32,500 nt of DNA, from NCBI GenBank assembly GCA_944332715.1, contig CALVKN010000012.1, positions 1 through 32,500 on the forward strand, in the 5' to 3' direction. Under the pieces are notes generated by a model. That model did no database searches. It saw nothing but the letters and a program-made list of their open reading frames with translations, and was not told where the DNA came from. The stretch's first letter is position 1. Every line of letters begins with the position of its first letter. The stretch is from an uncultured Bacilli bacterium. GTDB lineage: Bacteria > Bacillota_I > Bacilli_A > RF39 > UBA660. Shown piece after piece: positions 14,354 through 22,795 of the stretch. Position numbers and translations under genes: made by a program.

Positions 14354-14863
14354 TTAGAAATTTAATACATTTAACTTTTGACACATCAAATCATAGCCAG
14401 TCATTAATTTTGAAAATGAAAATACTTGTTTCTTTCCAATATAGACTTTTATTTTTCCATCATTACCTAAACCACTTTTTACCTTTGTTATATCTGATAT
14501 TTTGTATTCTTTCTTCTTTTGAAGAAAATGTTTAACTATAATTGTTTCGTTATTAACAGTTATGCAACTATAATTTAAAATGCGACCAAAAGCAAAAATA
14601 AATAATGCTATACCTATACATATTGGATAAACAACATAAGGATTACTATCTTTAACAATGTATGGATAAAGTACTATTGAAAAAACTACAACAAATATAG
14701 CCAAAAAGTACATAGTTCTTACTAAAGCAGGAGAATATCTAACCTCAAAATTTTTTATTGTCATGTTTTTATTTTGATTTTTGGCACTTAATTTAGCCAC
14801 TGCAAATATAGCAACAACACCAGCAGCAGTAATAAATGTACTAATAATATCTTCTAAATTCAT
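14354..14863 (-). CDS. Small membrane protein with PH-like cytosolic domain (DUF6560-like)
   Basis: A 169-residue protein. One helix spans about 5-25, two more about 50-70 and 78-95, and a soluble C-terminal part follows (ITVNNETIIVKHFLQKKKEY...GLGNDGKIKVYIGKKQVFSFS). Its strand-rich pattern looks like the PH-like domains attached to small Gram-positive membrane proteins, and from memory it resembles DUF6560. The ribosome site is weak (AAAGATG). No motif suggests catalysis. It has no evident promoter of its own. Confidence 0.6.
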   Translation of the reverse strand: MNLEDIISTFITAAGVVAIFAVAKLSAKNQNKNMTIKNFEVRYSPALVRTMYFLAIFVVVFSIVLYPYIVKDSNPYVVYPICIGIALFIFAFGRILNYSCITVNNETIIVKHFLQKKKEYKISDITKVKSGLGNDGKIKVYIGKKQVFSFSKLMTGYDLMCQKLNVLNF

Positions 14864-14949
14864 AATAACATCTTTACATATTGTTTTGGAGAAATAAAAT
14901 TGTTTAATTTAATTCATTTTCTACAACTTTATTTTTAACATTATCAGCA

Positions 14950-15702
14950 CTAAACTCCATCTTGAATTTGATCCATTCCTTCTTTATCTGTTAAAGTTAT
15001 TTTCAATAAATTAGTGTTAGAAAAAACAGAGTTTATATTTTCTTCTACCATATTTGAAGTATACTCAAAAGTAAATTCATAATTACTATTCGCTTTTATA
15101 TCGGGACATAATTTTCTTTTTACTCTTACTGTTACTACTTCTTCACATTGATATTGTCTTAGTGTTAAATATAAATAATCATAATCGTTACTATCAGCAA
15201 CATTTAATACTTTATAAGTTTTAATAAATGTAGTACCATTTTTAGGATTTTCAGATATGCAAAAGTCCGAATTAAAAACTAAATTCATCGGTCCAATATA
15301 AATATTATTGCTATTATTACACTTTACTAAACTCAAGCCATTATTTGATAATGTTTTAAAATCTCTATATATTATATAATCCTGGTTGTTTTCAGAATAA
15401 TTTATTTTTTCAATTAAATTAGAAATATAATTACCATTATAAACTTCACTTAAGTCTTTTTGATTACTATAAATATTACTTAAACCAATTAAATATATAT
15501 TTTCTGACTCACCTTCTATGTATAAAACTGGATTATTTATTTTGCTATCTTCAATGGTTTCTATTTCATAAGTTACTTTATCATTGACATTGGTATCTTG
15601 GCTTAGATTTTTTTCAACAAGCATTCCTCCGAGGAATGATATAGTTAGTAAAAATATACCACTAACCACATATGTAATCGTAATCATTTTCTCTTTTTTC
15701 AT
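14950..15702 (-). CDS. Membrane-anchored extracytoplasmic protein, unknown function, possible C-terminal frameshift
   Basis: A 250-residue protein with one N-terminal helix (about 8-30) that acts as an uncleaved anchor, then an Asn/Ser/Tyr-rich outside domain with four Cys that could form disulfides. AGGAAA precedes ATG 15702. It has its own extended -10 promoter. The frame ends in EGMDQIQDGV. Skipping one A at 14976 lets the reading continue for 23 more codons (WIKFKMEFSADNV, then KNKVVENELN) to a TAA at 14904-14906, and that tail looks more protein-like than the annotated end. A single-base insertion, real or from sequencing, is therefore possible. I do not recognise the family. Confidence 0.62.
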   Translation of the reverse strand: MKKEKMITITYVVSGIFLLTISFLGGMLVEKNLSQDTNVNDKVTYEIETIEDSKINNPVLYIEGESENIYLIGLSNIYSNQKDLSEVYNGNYISNLIEKINYSENNQDYIIYRDFKTLSNNGLSLVKCNNSNNIYIGPMNLVFNSDFCISENPKNGTTFIKTYKVLNVADSNDYDYLYLTLRQYQCEEVVTVRVKRKLCPDIKANSNYEFTFEYTSNMVEENINSVFSNTNLLKITLTDKEGMDQIQDGV

Positions 15703-15727
15703 TTATTAATTTCCTACTTTCATTTAT

Positions 15728-15756
15728 AGAATACCATAATTACTTTTTAATTTCAA
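15728..15756 (-). promoter_or_regulatory. Promoter of the anchored orphan at 14950
   Basis: TTGAAA at 15756-15751, 17-base spacer, TATTCT at 15733-15728 with TGG before it (extended -10). Confidence 0.55.
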
Positions 15757-15759
15757 TAT

Positions 15760-15793
15760 ATAGAAAAAATTGAGAAAGAATTATTCTCAATTT
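15760..15793 (-). terminator. Terminator of the 534-residue membrane protein gene
   Basis: AAATTGAGAA (15793-15784, minus strand) pairs with TTCTCAATTT (15776-15767), 10 bp with a seven-base loop, followed by a T-run. Confidence 0.75.
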
Positions 15794-17397
15794 TACTTTA
15801 TTTTTATCTTGTAACATCTGTCACGAATTGTTATTACTAAATTCGCTTCAGTAGCATATTCAATTTGGCTATTAGTTTGCAAAATAAGTTTATCTGTTAC
15901 TCTATTAGGAGTTACATTTTCTATATTACTTTCCATCCAATTATCATATAGATTATATTCAACTGACATAAACGCTTCACTAAATTCACCAATGTTACTA
16001 ATATTCATATAAGAATCACTTTCAGAATCTAAAACTAAATCATAATCCATTATTAGCAATGTTTGATTCATTTGATTAGCTGTGCTAGTTGTAACAAGAC
16101 CAGTATAATCACGACAGTTATCACGATAACAACTTTGATAAGTATATTCATATCTACTATTAATATCTATATTAGTTATTGCTAGGGAAGCATCTCCTAA
16201 AAAAGTACTAGAAAATGATACAGTGTCATTTATGTTTGCTTCTCTTACTACATCAACATCCATCATTCTTGTAGGGCGCATTGTTACATTATAGGTAATA
16301 GCCATAAAGTTTTTAGATTTTTGAGCAGAACCAGTATAAATCGACAAGCGATAACTACTTTCTACTTGATCTTCAGTAAGCATATAAGGAATTATATATG
16401 TTCCTGATGCGCCTATTGTAAAGTTTCTACCCATGTATGGGTCTCCATAATCTATAAAATAATTTCCAATATCAAGTGATGGATCAATGTAATCGCCATT
16501 TACATATATTTTTAAACTATCATAATCTAGAGTAGCATTTGTACCTGATACATTAGTAAGATTAAGTTTTAATACTAAATAATAACGACCTTCAACGATT
16601 TCATCACCTTTATAATCGACATTTGTTAATATGCTATCTTCAACTGTAATTCTAAAGCCATTATAGGTAAATGATTCTCCAACGTCGTATGTATACTTTA
16701 ATTTTTCATAACTTTTGAAACCTAAGAAAATAGTTATAGCAACTATTATAATAAAAATAATATTAACAACGAGTTTGTTTTCTAAATAGTAATAATAAAA
16801 TTCTCTGATGAATCTGCGAATAAAACGTTCAGCTTTATAAGTTTGAAAATTAATATTAAGTTCAACTTCTTCGGAGTCTTCATCAGTTATTTCTAATTCT
16901 TTTAAGTCGCTTTTAAAATCAAATTGCTTAACATTAAATCCTAATGCTCTAATACCCATGATGATAATAAATATAAATTGAGGATAATAAACTATCTGGG
17001 CAATATCACGATAGGTTCTAGCAGATGCTGTTGCCCACAAACCATCACTTAAACCATTTATTAAGGATGCAGCAATTATTATAAAGACAAAAAGAATAGC
17101 ATAATAGGCAATTGCAATAATATATATACGATTTGGTTTTTTCTTGGTTACTAACAAAATATATACGGCAAGCAATATACCAATTGCTACAATAATGGCT
17201 AAATATAAAGTCCAGTGTATATATTCTGATGCCATATTTTCAAATACAGTTATTGAATAACCATTACTAATAAAACGGCGAATAAAGGTAAGAATATTGC
17301 GTGAACTAATAGCAATAAAAATTGTTATTGCAGTTAAAATAATATGAATTAATCTAAAGTGTCGGATTAGAAAACCATATGGCTTTTTTAAAATCAT
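15793..17397 (-). CDS. Polytopic membrane protein with extracytoplasmic DUF4352-like domain
   Basis: A 534-residue protein. Four helices lie in the first ~155 residues, then a cytoplasmic acidic loop (about 158-190), a fifth helix near 208-228, and a ~300-residue outside part. The segment YTYDVGESFTYNGFRITVEDS...GRYYLVLKLNLTNVSG is typical of DUF4352-like immunoglobulin-fold domains, in which a strand pair is followed by LxLNLTNxS. A C-terminal portion carries CYRDNC, a likely disulfide. AAGGGTG precedes ATG 17397. TAAAAT with TGG (extended -10) lies just upstream next to the LysM terminator. Role unknown; an envelope sensor or scaffold is possible. Confidence 0.65.
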   Translation of the reverse strand: MILKKPYGFLIRHFRLIHIILTAITIFIAISSRNILTFIRRFISNGYSITVFENMASEYIHWTLYLAIIVAIGILLAVYILLVTKKKPNRIYIIAIAYYAILFVFIIIAASLINGLSDGLWATASARTYRDIAQIVYYPQFIFIIIMGIRALGFNVKQFDFKSDLKELEITDEDSEEVELNINFQTYKAERFIRRFIREFYYYYLENKLVVNIIFIIIVAITIFLGFKSYEKLKYTYDVGESFTYNGFRITVEDSILTNVDYKGDEIVEGRYYLVLKLNLTNVSGTNATLDYDSLKIYVNGDYIDPSLDIGNYFIDYGDPYMGRNFTIGASGTYIIPYMLTEDQVESSYRLSIYTGSAQKSKNFMAITYNVTMRPTRMMDVDVVREANINDTVSFSSTFLGDASLAITNIDINSRYEYTYQSCYRDNCRDYTGLVTTSTANQMNQTLLIMDYDLVLDSESDSYMNISNIGEFSEAFMSVEYNLYDNWMESNIENVTPNRVTDKLILQTNSQIEYATEANLVITIRDRCYKIKIK

Positions 17398-17430
17398 ACT
17401 ATCGCACCCTTTTCTAGTAATATTTTACCA

Positions 17431-17459
17431 CAAAAAAAATATGGTGCCTAGCCCATATT
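17431..17459 (-). terminator. Terminator of the LysM gene
   Basis: AATATGG (17459-17453) pairs with CCATATT (17445-17439), eight-base loop, followed on the minus strand by a run of T. It starts two bases after the LysM stop codon. Confidence 0.75.
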
Positions 17460-17460
17460 C

Positions 17461-17910
17461 TTATCTTTTGGTAACTAAAACTTGATCTTTTAGCAAGTAA
17501 ATTGTTTCATTTTGGTTGAGTAAATCCAATTTAGATATTTTAAACATATTAGCAACAGTATCTAACGTATCACCTTCCGCAGTAATATAGTAACTATAAC
17601 CGCTTTTAGGAATAAGTATTTCTTGATTTGGATAGATATAATCATCCATATTTAAACCATTTAAACTAGCAAGAAGAGTTGGATTAATATTATATTTTTG
17701 AGCAATTTTGTAAAGAGAATCTCCAGCTTCAATCGTATAATAATTAAAATATTGGTCTTTATTTTTAGGAACAACTATTTCCATTCCAGCACGTAATTCA
17801 TCAGAAAAATAAATATTATTTATATCCATTAATATTTCTGGACTAGTATTAAATTTACTAGCAATATCTTTTAGATTATCATTAGGTTTAATTCGGTATT
17901 TATCAAACAT
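17461..17910 (-). CDS. Triple-LysM protein without signal peptide
   Basis: A 149-residue protein made almost wholly of three LysM repeats: YRIKPNDNLKDIASKFNTSP...MEIVVP (about 5-50), YTIEAGDSLYKIAQKYNINP...QEILIP (about 54-97) and YYITAEGDTLDTVANMFKIS...DQVLVTKR (about 102-149). LysM folds bind N-acetylglucosamine in peptidoglycan or chitin. There is no signal peptide and no catalytic domain, so either it acts inside the cell or leaves by another route. Spore-coat LysM proteins and phage proteins are alike in this. AGGAGT precedes ATG 17910. It is last in the 19471-17461 gene run, 42 bases after its neighbour. Confidence 0.82.
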   Translation of the reverse strand: MFDKYRIKPNDNLKDIASKFNTSPEILMDINNIYFSDELRAGMEIVVPKNKDQYFNYYTIEAGDSLYKIAQKYNINPTLLASLNGLNMDDYIYPNQEILIPKSGYSYYITAEGDTLDTVANMFKISKLDLLNQNETIYLLKDQVLVTKR

Positions 17911-17952
17911 TTTATCACTCCTAATATAGGATATGATAATCTACATTTTTGG

Positions 17953-19044
17953 TTAATCAAATATAAATACCATATTTTGATGATTGAAATTCCATTCTGA
18001 GTATTGAAGCAAGGCAATTTCACCATCATAAGGGTTATATTTATATAAAATATCTCCGGAAATGTAGTAAACATTTAAATTATCAACTTTGATTAGTTCT
18101 GATACTTCGCGATTGGTCAAACGTACTGTAGTTTTCCCATCTAAAGTTTGTAAATATAGTTGACTATCTTTTAAGGTAATTTCATAAGGTTTTGTATTTT
18201 TAAATGTTGGTCTTTCGTTTTGAAATGTTTGATTAGTTACATTTTTCCAATCCCCATCAACTAGTATTTGATTTTTACTAGTATATATTTCCTCTTTGTC
18301 TAAATCTATATAGAATTCTTGATTTTCACGTAAGTCATAAATATAAACATCATTTTTATCATTACCTAAAAAGTAACTATCAAAGTAGACATCGAATCGC
18401 AAATTAATTGAATTTATCCTTGCTCTATTAGTATCAATTACATATAATTTATCGAATAAGTAATTTTGTTCATAATCTGGTATTAAAAGATAATTATCAA
18501 AAGCATAGATTAAAGATAGATTATAAATATCTTTGGAAAACAAAGTTAATTTTTCTTTTGTATTATTATTTAAATAAATAAAATCATGGTAATTCCATAA
18601 AAGATATGTTTTATCATCTAATTCATTTATATTTATATTTTCGTATGTGTCATTAGTAGTAAATTTTTCTTGATTAGCAATATTATTCATATAATATTCT
18701 TCTTCATTAGAACAAATACTATATAAATTAATGCCATTTGTTTTAAAACTTAAGCAAACTTCATCATCATTTTCACTAGTTATTATATCTTCAATAAGTT
18801 TTCTTTTATTACTATATTCTTCAATCGAAACTAGTTCGTAATTTTTGTCATTATAATATATATTAAAAAAATAGGCTTTTAAATCTTTGTCATATCTTTC
18901 ATTAATACTGATATCGTTTATTTCATAATTTAATTCATAACTAACTTCTTGAAAGTAAAGATAAATGAAAATAATAAATAAAAGAATTAGACAAATTACC
19001 AATACTACATGTTTTTTCATACTTATCTTATTTCGCATTTTCAT
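17953..19044 (-). CDS. Membrane-anchored extracytoplasmic protein, possible beta-propeller
   Basis: An N-terminal helix (VVLVICLILLFIIFIYLYF) anchors a large outside domain of about 330 residues rich in Tyr, Asn and Asp. Recurring short units such as YAFDNYLLIPDY, KLYVIDTNRARINSI and DVYIYDLRENQEFYIDL look like propeller blades or other repeated beta units; that is inference. The start is uncertain: ATG 19044, 19038 and 19020 are in frame and none has a clear ribosome site. 19044 would overlap the upstream gene by 17 bases, whereas 19020 lies just beyond its stop; reinitiation after the PH-domain gene would explain either. Family not recognised. Confidence 0.65.
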   Translation of the reverse strand: MKMRNKISMKKHVVLVICLILLFIIFIYLYFQEVSYELNYEINDISINERYDKDLKAYFFNIYYNDKNYELVSIEEYSNKRKLIEDIITSENDDEVCLSFKTNGINLYSICSNEEEYYMNNIANQEKFTTNDTYENININELDDKTYLLWNYHDFIYLNNNTKEKLTLFSKDIYNLSLIYAFDNYLLIPDYEQNYLFDKLYVIDTNRARINSINLRFDVYFDSYFLGNDKNDVYIYDLRENQEFYIDLDKEEIYTSKNQILVDGDWKNVTNQTFQNERPTFKNTKPYEITLKDSQLYLQTLDGKTTVRLTNREVSELIKVDNLNVYYISGDILYKYNPYDGEIALLQYSEWNFNHQNMVFIFD

Positions 19045-19471
19045 GAGGAGTATATTTTTGTTTTTCACTCATCATCATTTCACTTATATTGGTTTCTATT
19101 TCATCTAGGCCAGATTTTGGCAAGTTTGAAATAACTACTTTTTCTTTAACAGTATCAATGGTAACTTTACCCCAGATAAGGCCTTGATATACTAATAGGT
19201 CATTGTATAAATCGGGAGTAATAGAACTTAGGAAATAACCCCATACTACCCTTTTTTGCCCTATTAAAATTCTTTTGTTAGTAAGTACAACAACACAACT
19301 AAAAAACGGTTCATAAAATTTTGTGTTTTTTTGTCCTGCAAAAGCAAAGATAATATCTTCACCGGGATTTAAATGTTTTTCAACAACTTCACAGTGTTTT
19401 TTAAGACGCCATACTAATCCACCTTGGTGTTTTCTTTTGAAATTAAGAGCATAATTATAAACACTACCCAT
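19028..19471 (-). CDS. Bacterial PH-domain protein
   Basis: A 147-residue cytosolic protein. The core HLNPGEDIIFAFAGQKN...FFSCVVVLTNKRILIGQKR (about 28-75) has the form of bacterial PH domains: strand, LTNKRIL turn, strand. A C-terminal helix (about 125-140) is acidic and Met-rich. The start is ATG 19471, with AGGTGAT just upstream; a GTG three codons earlier is less likely. It has its own promoter overlapping the end of the endolysin gene. Bacterial PH domains often bind membranes or partner proteins; the role here is not known. The gene overlaps the anchored protein that follows. Confidence 0.65.
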   Translation of the reverse strand: MGSVYNYALNFKRKHQGGLVWRLKKHCEVVEKHLNPGEDIIFAFAGQKNTKFYEPFFSCVVVLTNKRILIGQKRVVWGYFLSSITPDLYNDLLVYQGLIWGKVTIDTVKEKVVISNLPKSGLDEIETNISEMMMSEKQKYTPHENAK

Positions 19472-19488
19472 GATTATCACCTAGATAT

Positions 19489-19517
19489 ATTTTATAATAA
19501 ATTTTAAACTTTAGCAA
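19489..19517 (-). promoter_or_regulatory. Promoter of the PH-domain/anchored/LysM gene run
   Basis: TTGCTA at 19517-19512, 17-base spacer, TAAAAT at 19494-19489 on the minus strand. It sits immediately after the endolysin stop codon, so the LysM run can be transcribed apart from the lysis genes. Confidence 0.5.
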
Positions 19518-20471
19518 TTATTTTATATAAGTAGCGTAGACATATCGATTTTTATTTATTTTAATCCAACCATTTTTTTCTTCCATTATGGCAACAGTTG
19601 TTCCTTTGGGAAGTGGAGCTTTAACTTTTAGAATTGTTCCTGCTGGTTTACTTCGAACATTTAGAAAATCAGCAGTTGTATGTTTAGTTTCATAATAACT
19701 ACTTGGAACTGTTTTAGTAACATAATTACCTGCGACATATTCTTTATCATTAATTCTTGCCCAGTTATCAATAAATTCCTGAACTTTAATACGACTATTT
19801 TTAGGAAGTGAGTTTATGGCATTATAGTTTGTCCCTGGACCTAAGCGAATATTTAGTGATTCGGCAGTAGTATAGTAATACTCTTCCTCATCATCAATAT
19901 TTGGTATATATAAATCTAGAAAGTTTATACCTTTAGAATTTTTAATAGTAGTAAATGTATTATCGATGAAAAAAGCATCTTCTGGTTTAACTGATCCACC
20001 AGTAGTGTTAATTACCCAAATGTTGTTAGTATTTTTTACCCAACCAGTACCAGCAAATTTACCACGACCTACGACAATGTGAAAGTGTTCACCAGTAGCA
20101 TAACCATCTTTGCCTTCGAGAGCAACCCGTTCTTTTCTAGTAAATACTTGCCCAATTTTAAGTTTATTTAATTCTGAATCTTCAATATGTGCTACCATAA
20201 TAGTAACATAATCAGTAAATGTTGGTGTTATAACTGGAGTAGTTGACTCTAACCATAATACATTAGATGTGCTTGTGCCAACGCCATATATTTTTTTGAC
20301 AATCATAGCATCACACGGACAATAAAAGTAACCATTTGCACCAGTTGCTCCGCAATTATCATCGATTGGATAGTCTTTCGGAGTACCAACAGTATGTCTT
20401 GAGTGAGAATAATCATTTTCATATGTTTGAGTAATATTCATTACCTTTATAGGATAAATTAAATAATTCAT
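19518..20471 (-). CDS. Phage-type endolysin: M23 peptidase-like domain plus two SH3b domains
   Basis: A 317-residue cell-wall hydrolase without signal peptide. The catalytic part (about 1-180) has SHSRHTVGTPKDYPID near the N-terminus, VAHIED with His95, and ATGEHFH with His129 and His131, the order of metal ligands in M23/LytM-type peptidases. FYCPCD and the PKDYPID motif are familiar to me from endolysins of Bacillota phages. Two SH3-type wall-binding domains follow: about 198-255 (SLNIRLGPGTNYNAINSLP) and 262-317 (FLNVRSKPAG). The ATG overlaps the holin TGA by one base, with GGAGTG upstream. The cut is probably in the peptide part of peptidoglycan. It needs a holin or another path to reach the wall. 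Confidence 0.85.
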   Translation of the reverse strand: MNYLIYPIKVMNITQTYENDYSHSRHTVGTPKDYPIDDNCGATGANGYFYCPCDAMIVKKIYGVGTSTSNVLWLESTTPVITPTFTDYVTIMVAHIEDSELNKLKIGQVFTRKERVALEGKDGYATGEHFHIVVGRGKFAGTGWVKNTNNIWVINTTGGSVKPEDAFFIDNTFTTIKNSKGINFLDLYIPNIDDEEEYYYTTAESLNIRLGPGTNYNAINSLPKNSRIKVQEFIDNWARINDKEYVAGNYVTKTVPSSYYETKHTTADFLNVRSKPAGTILKVKAPLPKGTTVAIMEEKNGWIKINKNRYVYATYIK

Positions 20472-20764
20472 CAGCCAACACTCCCATCTGCATCTATTTC
20501 TTCCTCATTATTCGAAGAATTATTTATTAACTCTTTTAAATTTTTTATAATATCATAAGTTCCTCCGGTGAGAAGTCCTGATAGAGCAATATTAATGGAT
20601 ACGTCTTTTGTCATAAAATAATATATTAGAGAAACAATTATACCTATAACAAGATTTTGGAGAGGAATTAAATTGTCTGATACCCAACTTATTTTTTTGG
20701 CAATTATACCCAAAATGAATGTAACAACAATTGTTACCAAACTCATAATAATTTCTGTATTCAT
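20471..20764 (-). CDS. Phage-type holin
   Basis: A 97-residue protein. Two or three hydrophobic segments (about 5-22, 36-51 and 58-70) end in an acidic, hydrophilic tail (NNEEEIDADGSVG). LSGLLTGGTYDIIKNL is typical of small Bacillota phage holins. Its stop overlaps the endolysin start, the classic lysis-cassette arrangement. GGAGG precedes ATG 20764. TATAAT occurs just upstream (20782-20777), but without a clear -35. Holins open the membrane to the endolysin. No other phage gene is present in the window. Confidence 0.75.
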   Translation of the reverse strand: MNTEIIMSLVTIVVTFILGIIAKKISWVSDNLIPLQNLVIGIIVSLIYYFMTKDVSINIALSGLLTGGTYDIIKNLKELINNSSNNEEEIDADGSVG

Positions 20765-20795
20765 AAATTACCTCCATTATATAATATGGAGACAT

Positions 20796-20825
20796 AAAAA
20801 AAAGGAAGCGACGAATGCCACTCCC
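20796..20825 (-). terminator. Terminator of the marR-ABC operon
   Basis: GGGAGTGGC (20825-20817) pairs with GTCGCTTCC (20812-20804), partly G-U, with a four-base loop, followed by eight or nine T on the minus strand. The ABC stop codon is at its first base. Confidence 0.8.
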
Positions 20826-22795
20826 TAACTAACTTTTTCAAATTGCGAATTGTAAAGATTAGCATAGAACCCATTTTGTTTCATAAGTTCTTCATGGTTA
20901 CCTTGTTCAATGATATTTCCTTCATTCATTACTAATATTAAATCAGCATTTTTAATTGTGGATAATCTGTGGGCAATTATAAATGATGTTTTACCTTCCA
21001 TAAGTTTATCCATAGCTTTTTGAACTAATTCCTCAGTACGTGTGTCAACATTACTTGTTGCTTCATCGAGAATCAAGAATGGCGCTTTATCAAGCATACC
21101 ACGTGCAATTGTGATGAGTTGTTTTTGACCAGAAGAAATAGTATCATTATCTTCAATTAAAGTATCATAGGAATTAGGTAGAGATTTAATGAAGTGATCT
21201 ACTCCTACAATTTTACATACTTGTTTCATTTCATAATAGCTGATATTTTCTTGATTATAAATAATATTTTCTTTGATAGTACCACTGAATAACCAAGTAT
21301 CTTGTAAAACCATTGTGAATAATTCGTGGATATTTTCTCTTTTTAAATCATTAATTGATACACCGTCGATTTTTATATCACCAGAATTAATTTCGTAGAA
21401 CTTCATAAGTAGGTTAACCATAGTTGTTTTACCAGCACCAGTTGGACCAACGATGGCAATTTTTTGGCCCGGCTTAACTTTAGCAGAAAAGTCTTTAATA
21501 ATCATACGTGATTCATCATAACCAAATTTAACGTGATCAAATTCAACATTTCCTTTAACTTCTTCTTTGTTAAGAACTTTGGTAAGATGCGATTCATCAC
21601 TCATTTCGCCTTCTTCTAAGAATTCAAATATTCTTTCAGATGCTGCTGCTGCCGATTGTAAAGAAGTCATTGCTTGAGCAATTTGCGATAACGGATTAGT
21701 AAATAATCTAACGTAAACAATAAATGCAACGATTACTCCGAATGATATAACATCATTTGTTACTAATACTGCTCCAACAACACAGACTACTACATAACTA
21801 AAGTTACCAATAAACATCATAATTGGTTGCATAAGACCTGATAAAAATTGACTCTTGCGAATAGCATTAAATACTTTATTATTTAACTTATCAAATTTTT
21901 CATCAGATTCTCTTTTACCATTGTAAACTTTTACAACATTGTGCCCAGAGTATATTTCTTCGATGTGACCATTCATATTACCTAATTCTTCTTGGCGTTC
22001 AACGAAGTATTTTTGAGATTTCTTCAAAATCACTGCCATAATTGAAAAACCAAGTAAACTAGATACTATAGCAAATAAAGCTAAAATCCAGTTGGTAATA
22101 AACATCATTAAAACACTACCGATTACTAATGTAATAGCACCAACTAGCGAACCAATACTTTGCGACATTGTTTGAGCAACTGTATCAACATCGTTAGTTA
22201 CACGTGATAGTATATCTCCGGTTGAATTGCGGTCAAAATATCTAAGTGGTAATTTATTAATCTTTGTAATTATTTTGCTACGTAAGTCTTTAGCAAAGTT
22301 GTTTGATACAGTTGCCATAATAAAGTGTTGAAAGAAACTAAATATGGCACTTGCGATATAAAGAATTGCTAAGAATAAGGCAATCGATTTAATAGCAGCA
22401 AAATCCATTTGTGGTTTAACGATTTTCTGGATTGCTTCAGGCATTTCATCGATAGCAGCAAATATTTCACTTGATGTGCTATCTTCAGTTATACCAGACA
22501 TAATTTTTCCAAATTCCATCTTATCCTCCATAGATATGTCTGGATCTGACATTATTTCTGATACTGTTGTCTCACTAATATTTGGAACTAAGCCATCAGA
22601 AATAAGGTCGGTCATATCACTAAGTCTATCCGGAGCAATAATTGATAGAATTGAACTTACTGCCGCAAGGATGAAGGCTATAACTAATAATTTATGAAAT
22701 TTATTTAAATAGTGGACTAATTTTTTCATGGCCCCACGGAAGTCTTTAGCTTGTTCGAAAGATTGGCCACCTTTTCCACCCATTGGTCTAGGCAT
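20825..22795 (-). CDS. ABC exporter half-transporter, catalytic subunit
   Basis: A 656-residue fused six-helix membrane domain and ATPase. The N-terminus MPRPMGGKGGQSFEQAKDF is a known cytosolic lead-in of this subfamily. About 100 residues between helices 1 and 2 are acidic and outside the membrane. In the ATPase part Walker A is GPTGAGKTT, the signature is SSGQKQ and Walker B is FLILDEATSNVD with the catalytic Glu intact. It pairs with the product of the preceding gene, whose last codons overlap this start by 8 bases; GAGGAGG lies before ATG 22795. Upstream extension to 22849 is rejected because it reads within the previous gene without a ribosome site. Probably exports drugs or lipids, as in BmrCD/TM287-288-type pairs. 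Confidence 0.9.
   Translation of the reverse strand: MPRPMGGKGGQSFEQAKDFRGAMKKLVHYLNKFHKLLVIAFILAAVSSILSIIAPDRLSDMTDLISDGLVPNISETTVSEIMSDPDISMEDKMEFGKIMSGITEDSTSSEIFAAIDEMPEAIQKIVKPQMDFAAIKSIALFLAILYIASAIFSFFQHFIMATVSNNFAKDLRSKIITKINKLPLRYFDRNSTGDILSRVTNDVDTVAQTMSQSIGSLVGAITLVIGSVLMMFITNWILALFAIVSSLLGFSIMAVILKKSQKYFVERQEELGNMNGHIEEIYSGHNVVKVYNGKRESDEKFDKLNNKVFNAIRKSQFLSGLMQPIMMFIGNFSYVVVCVVGAVLVTNDVISFGVIVAFIVYVRLFTNPLSQIAQAMTSLQSAAAASERIFEFLEEGEMSDESHLTKVLNKEEVKGNVEFDHVKFGYDESRMIIKDFSAKVKPGQKIAIVGPTGAGKTTMVNLLMKFYEINSGDIKIDGVSINDLKRENIHELFTMVLQDTWLFSGTIKENIIYNQENISYYEMKQVCKIVGVDHFIKSLPNSYDTLIEDNDTISSGQKQLITIARGMLDKAPFLILDEATSNVDTRTEELVQKAMDKLMEGKTSFIIAHRLSTIKNADLILVMNEGNIIEQGNHEELMKQNGFYANLYNSQFEKVS

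Noticed and set aside
20592..20795. Minus-strand frame of 67 codons in the holin region
   Set aside because: Out-of-frame shadow of the holin gene without its own start signals.
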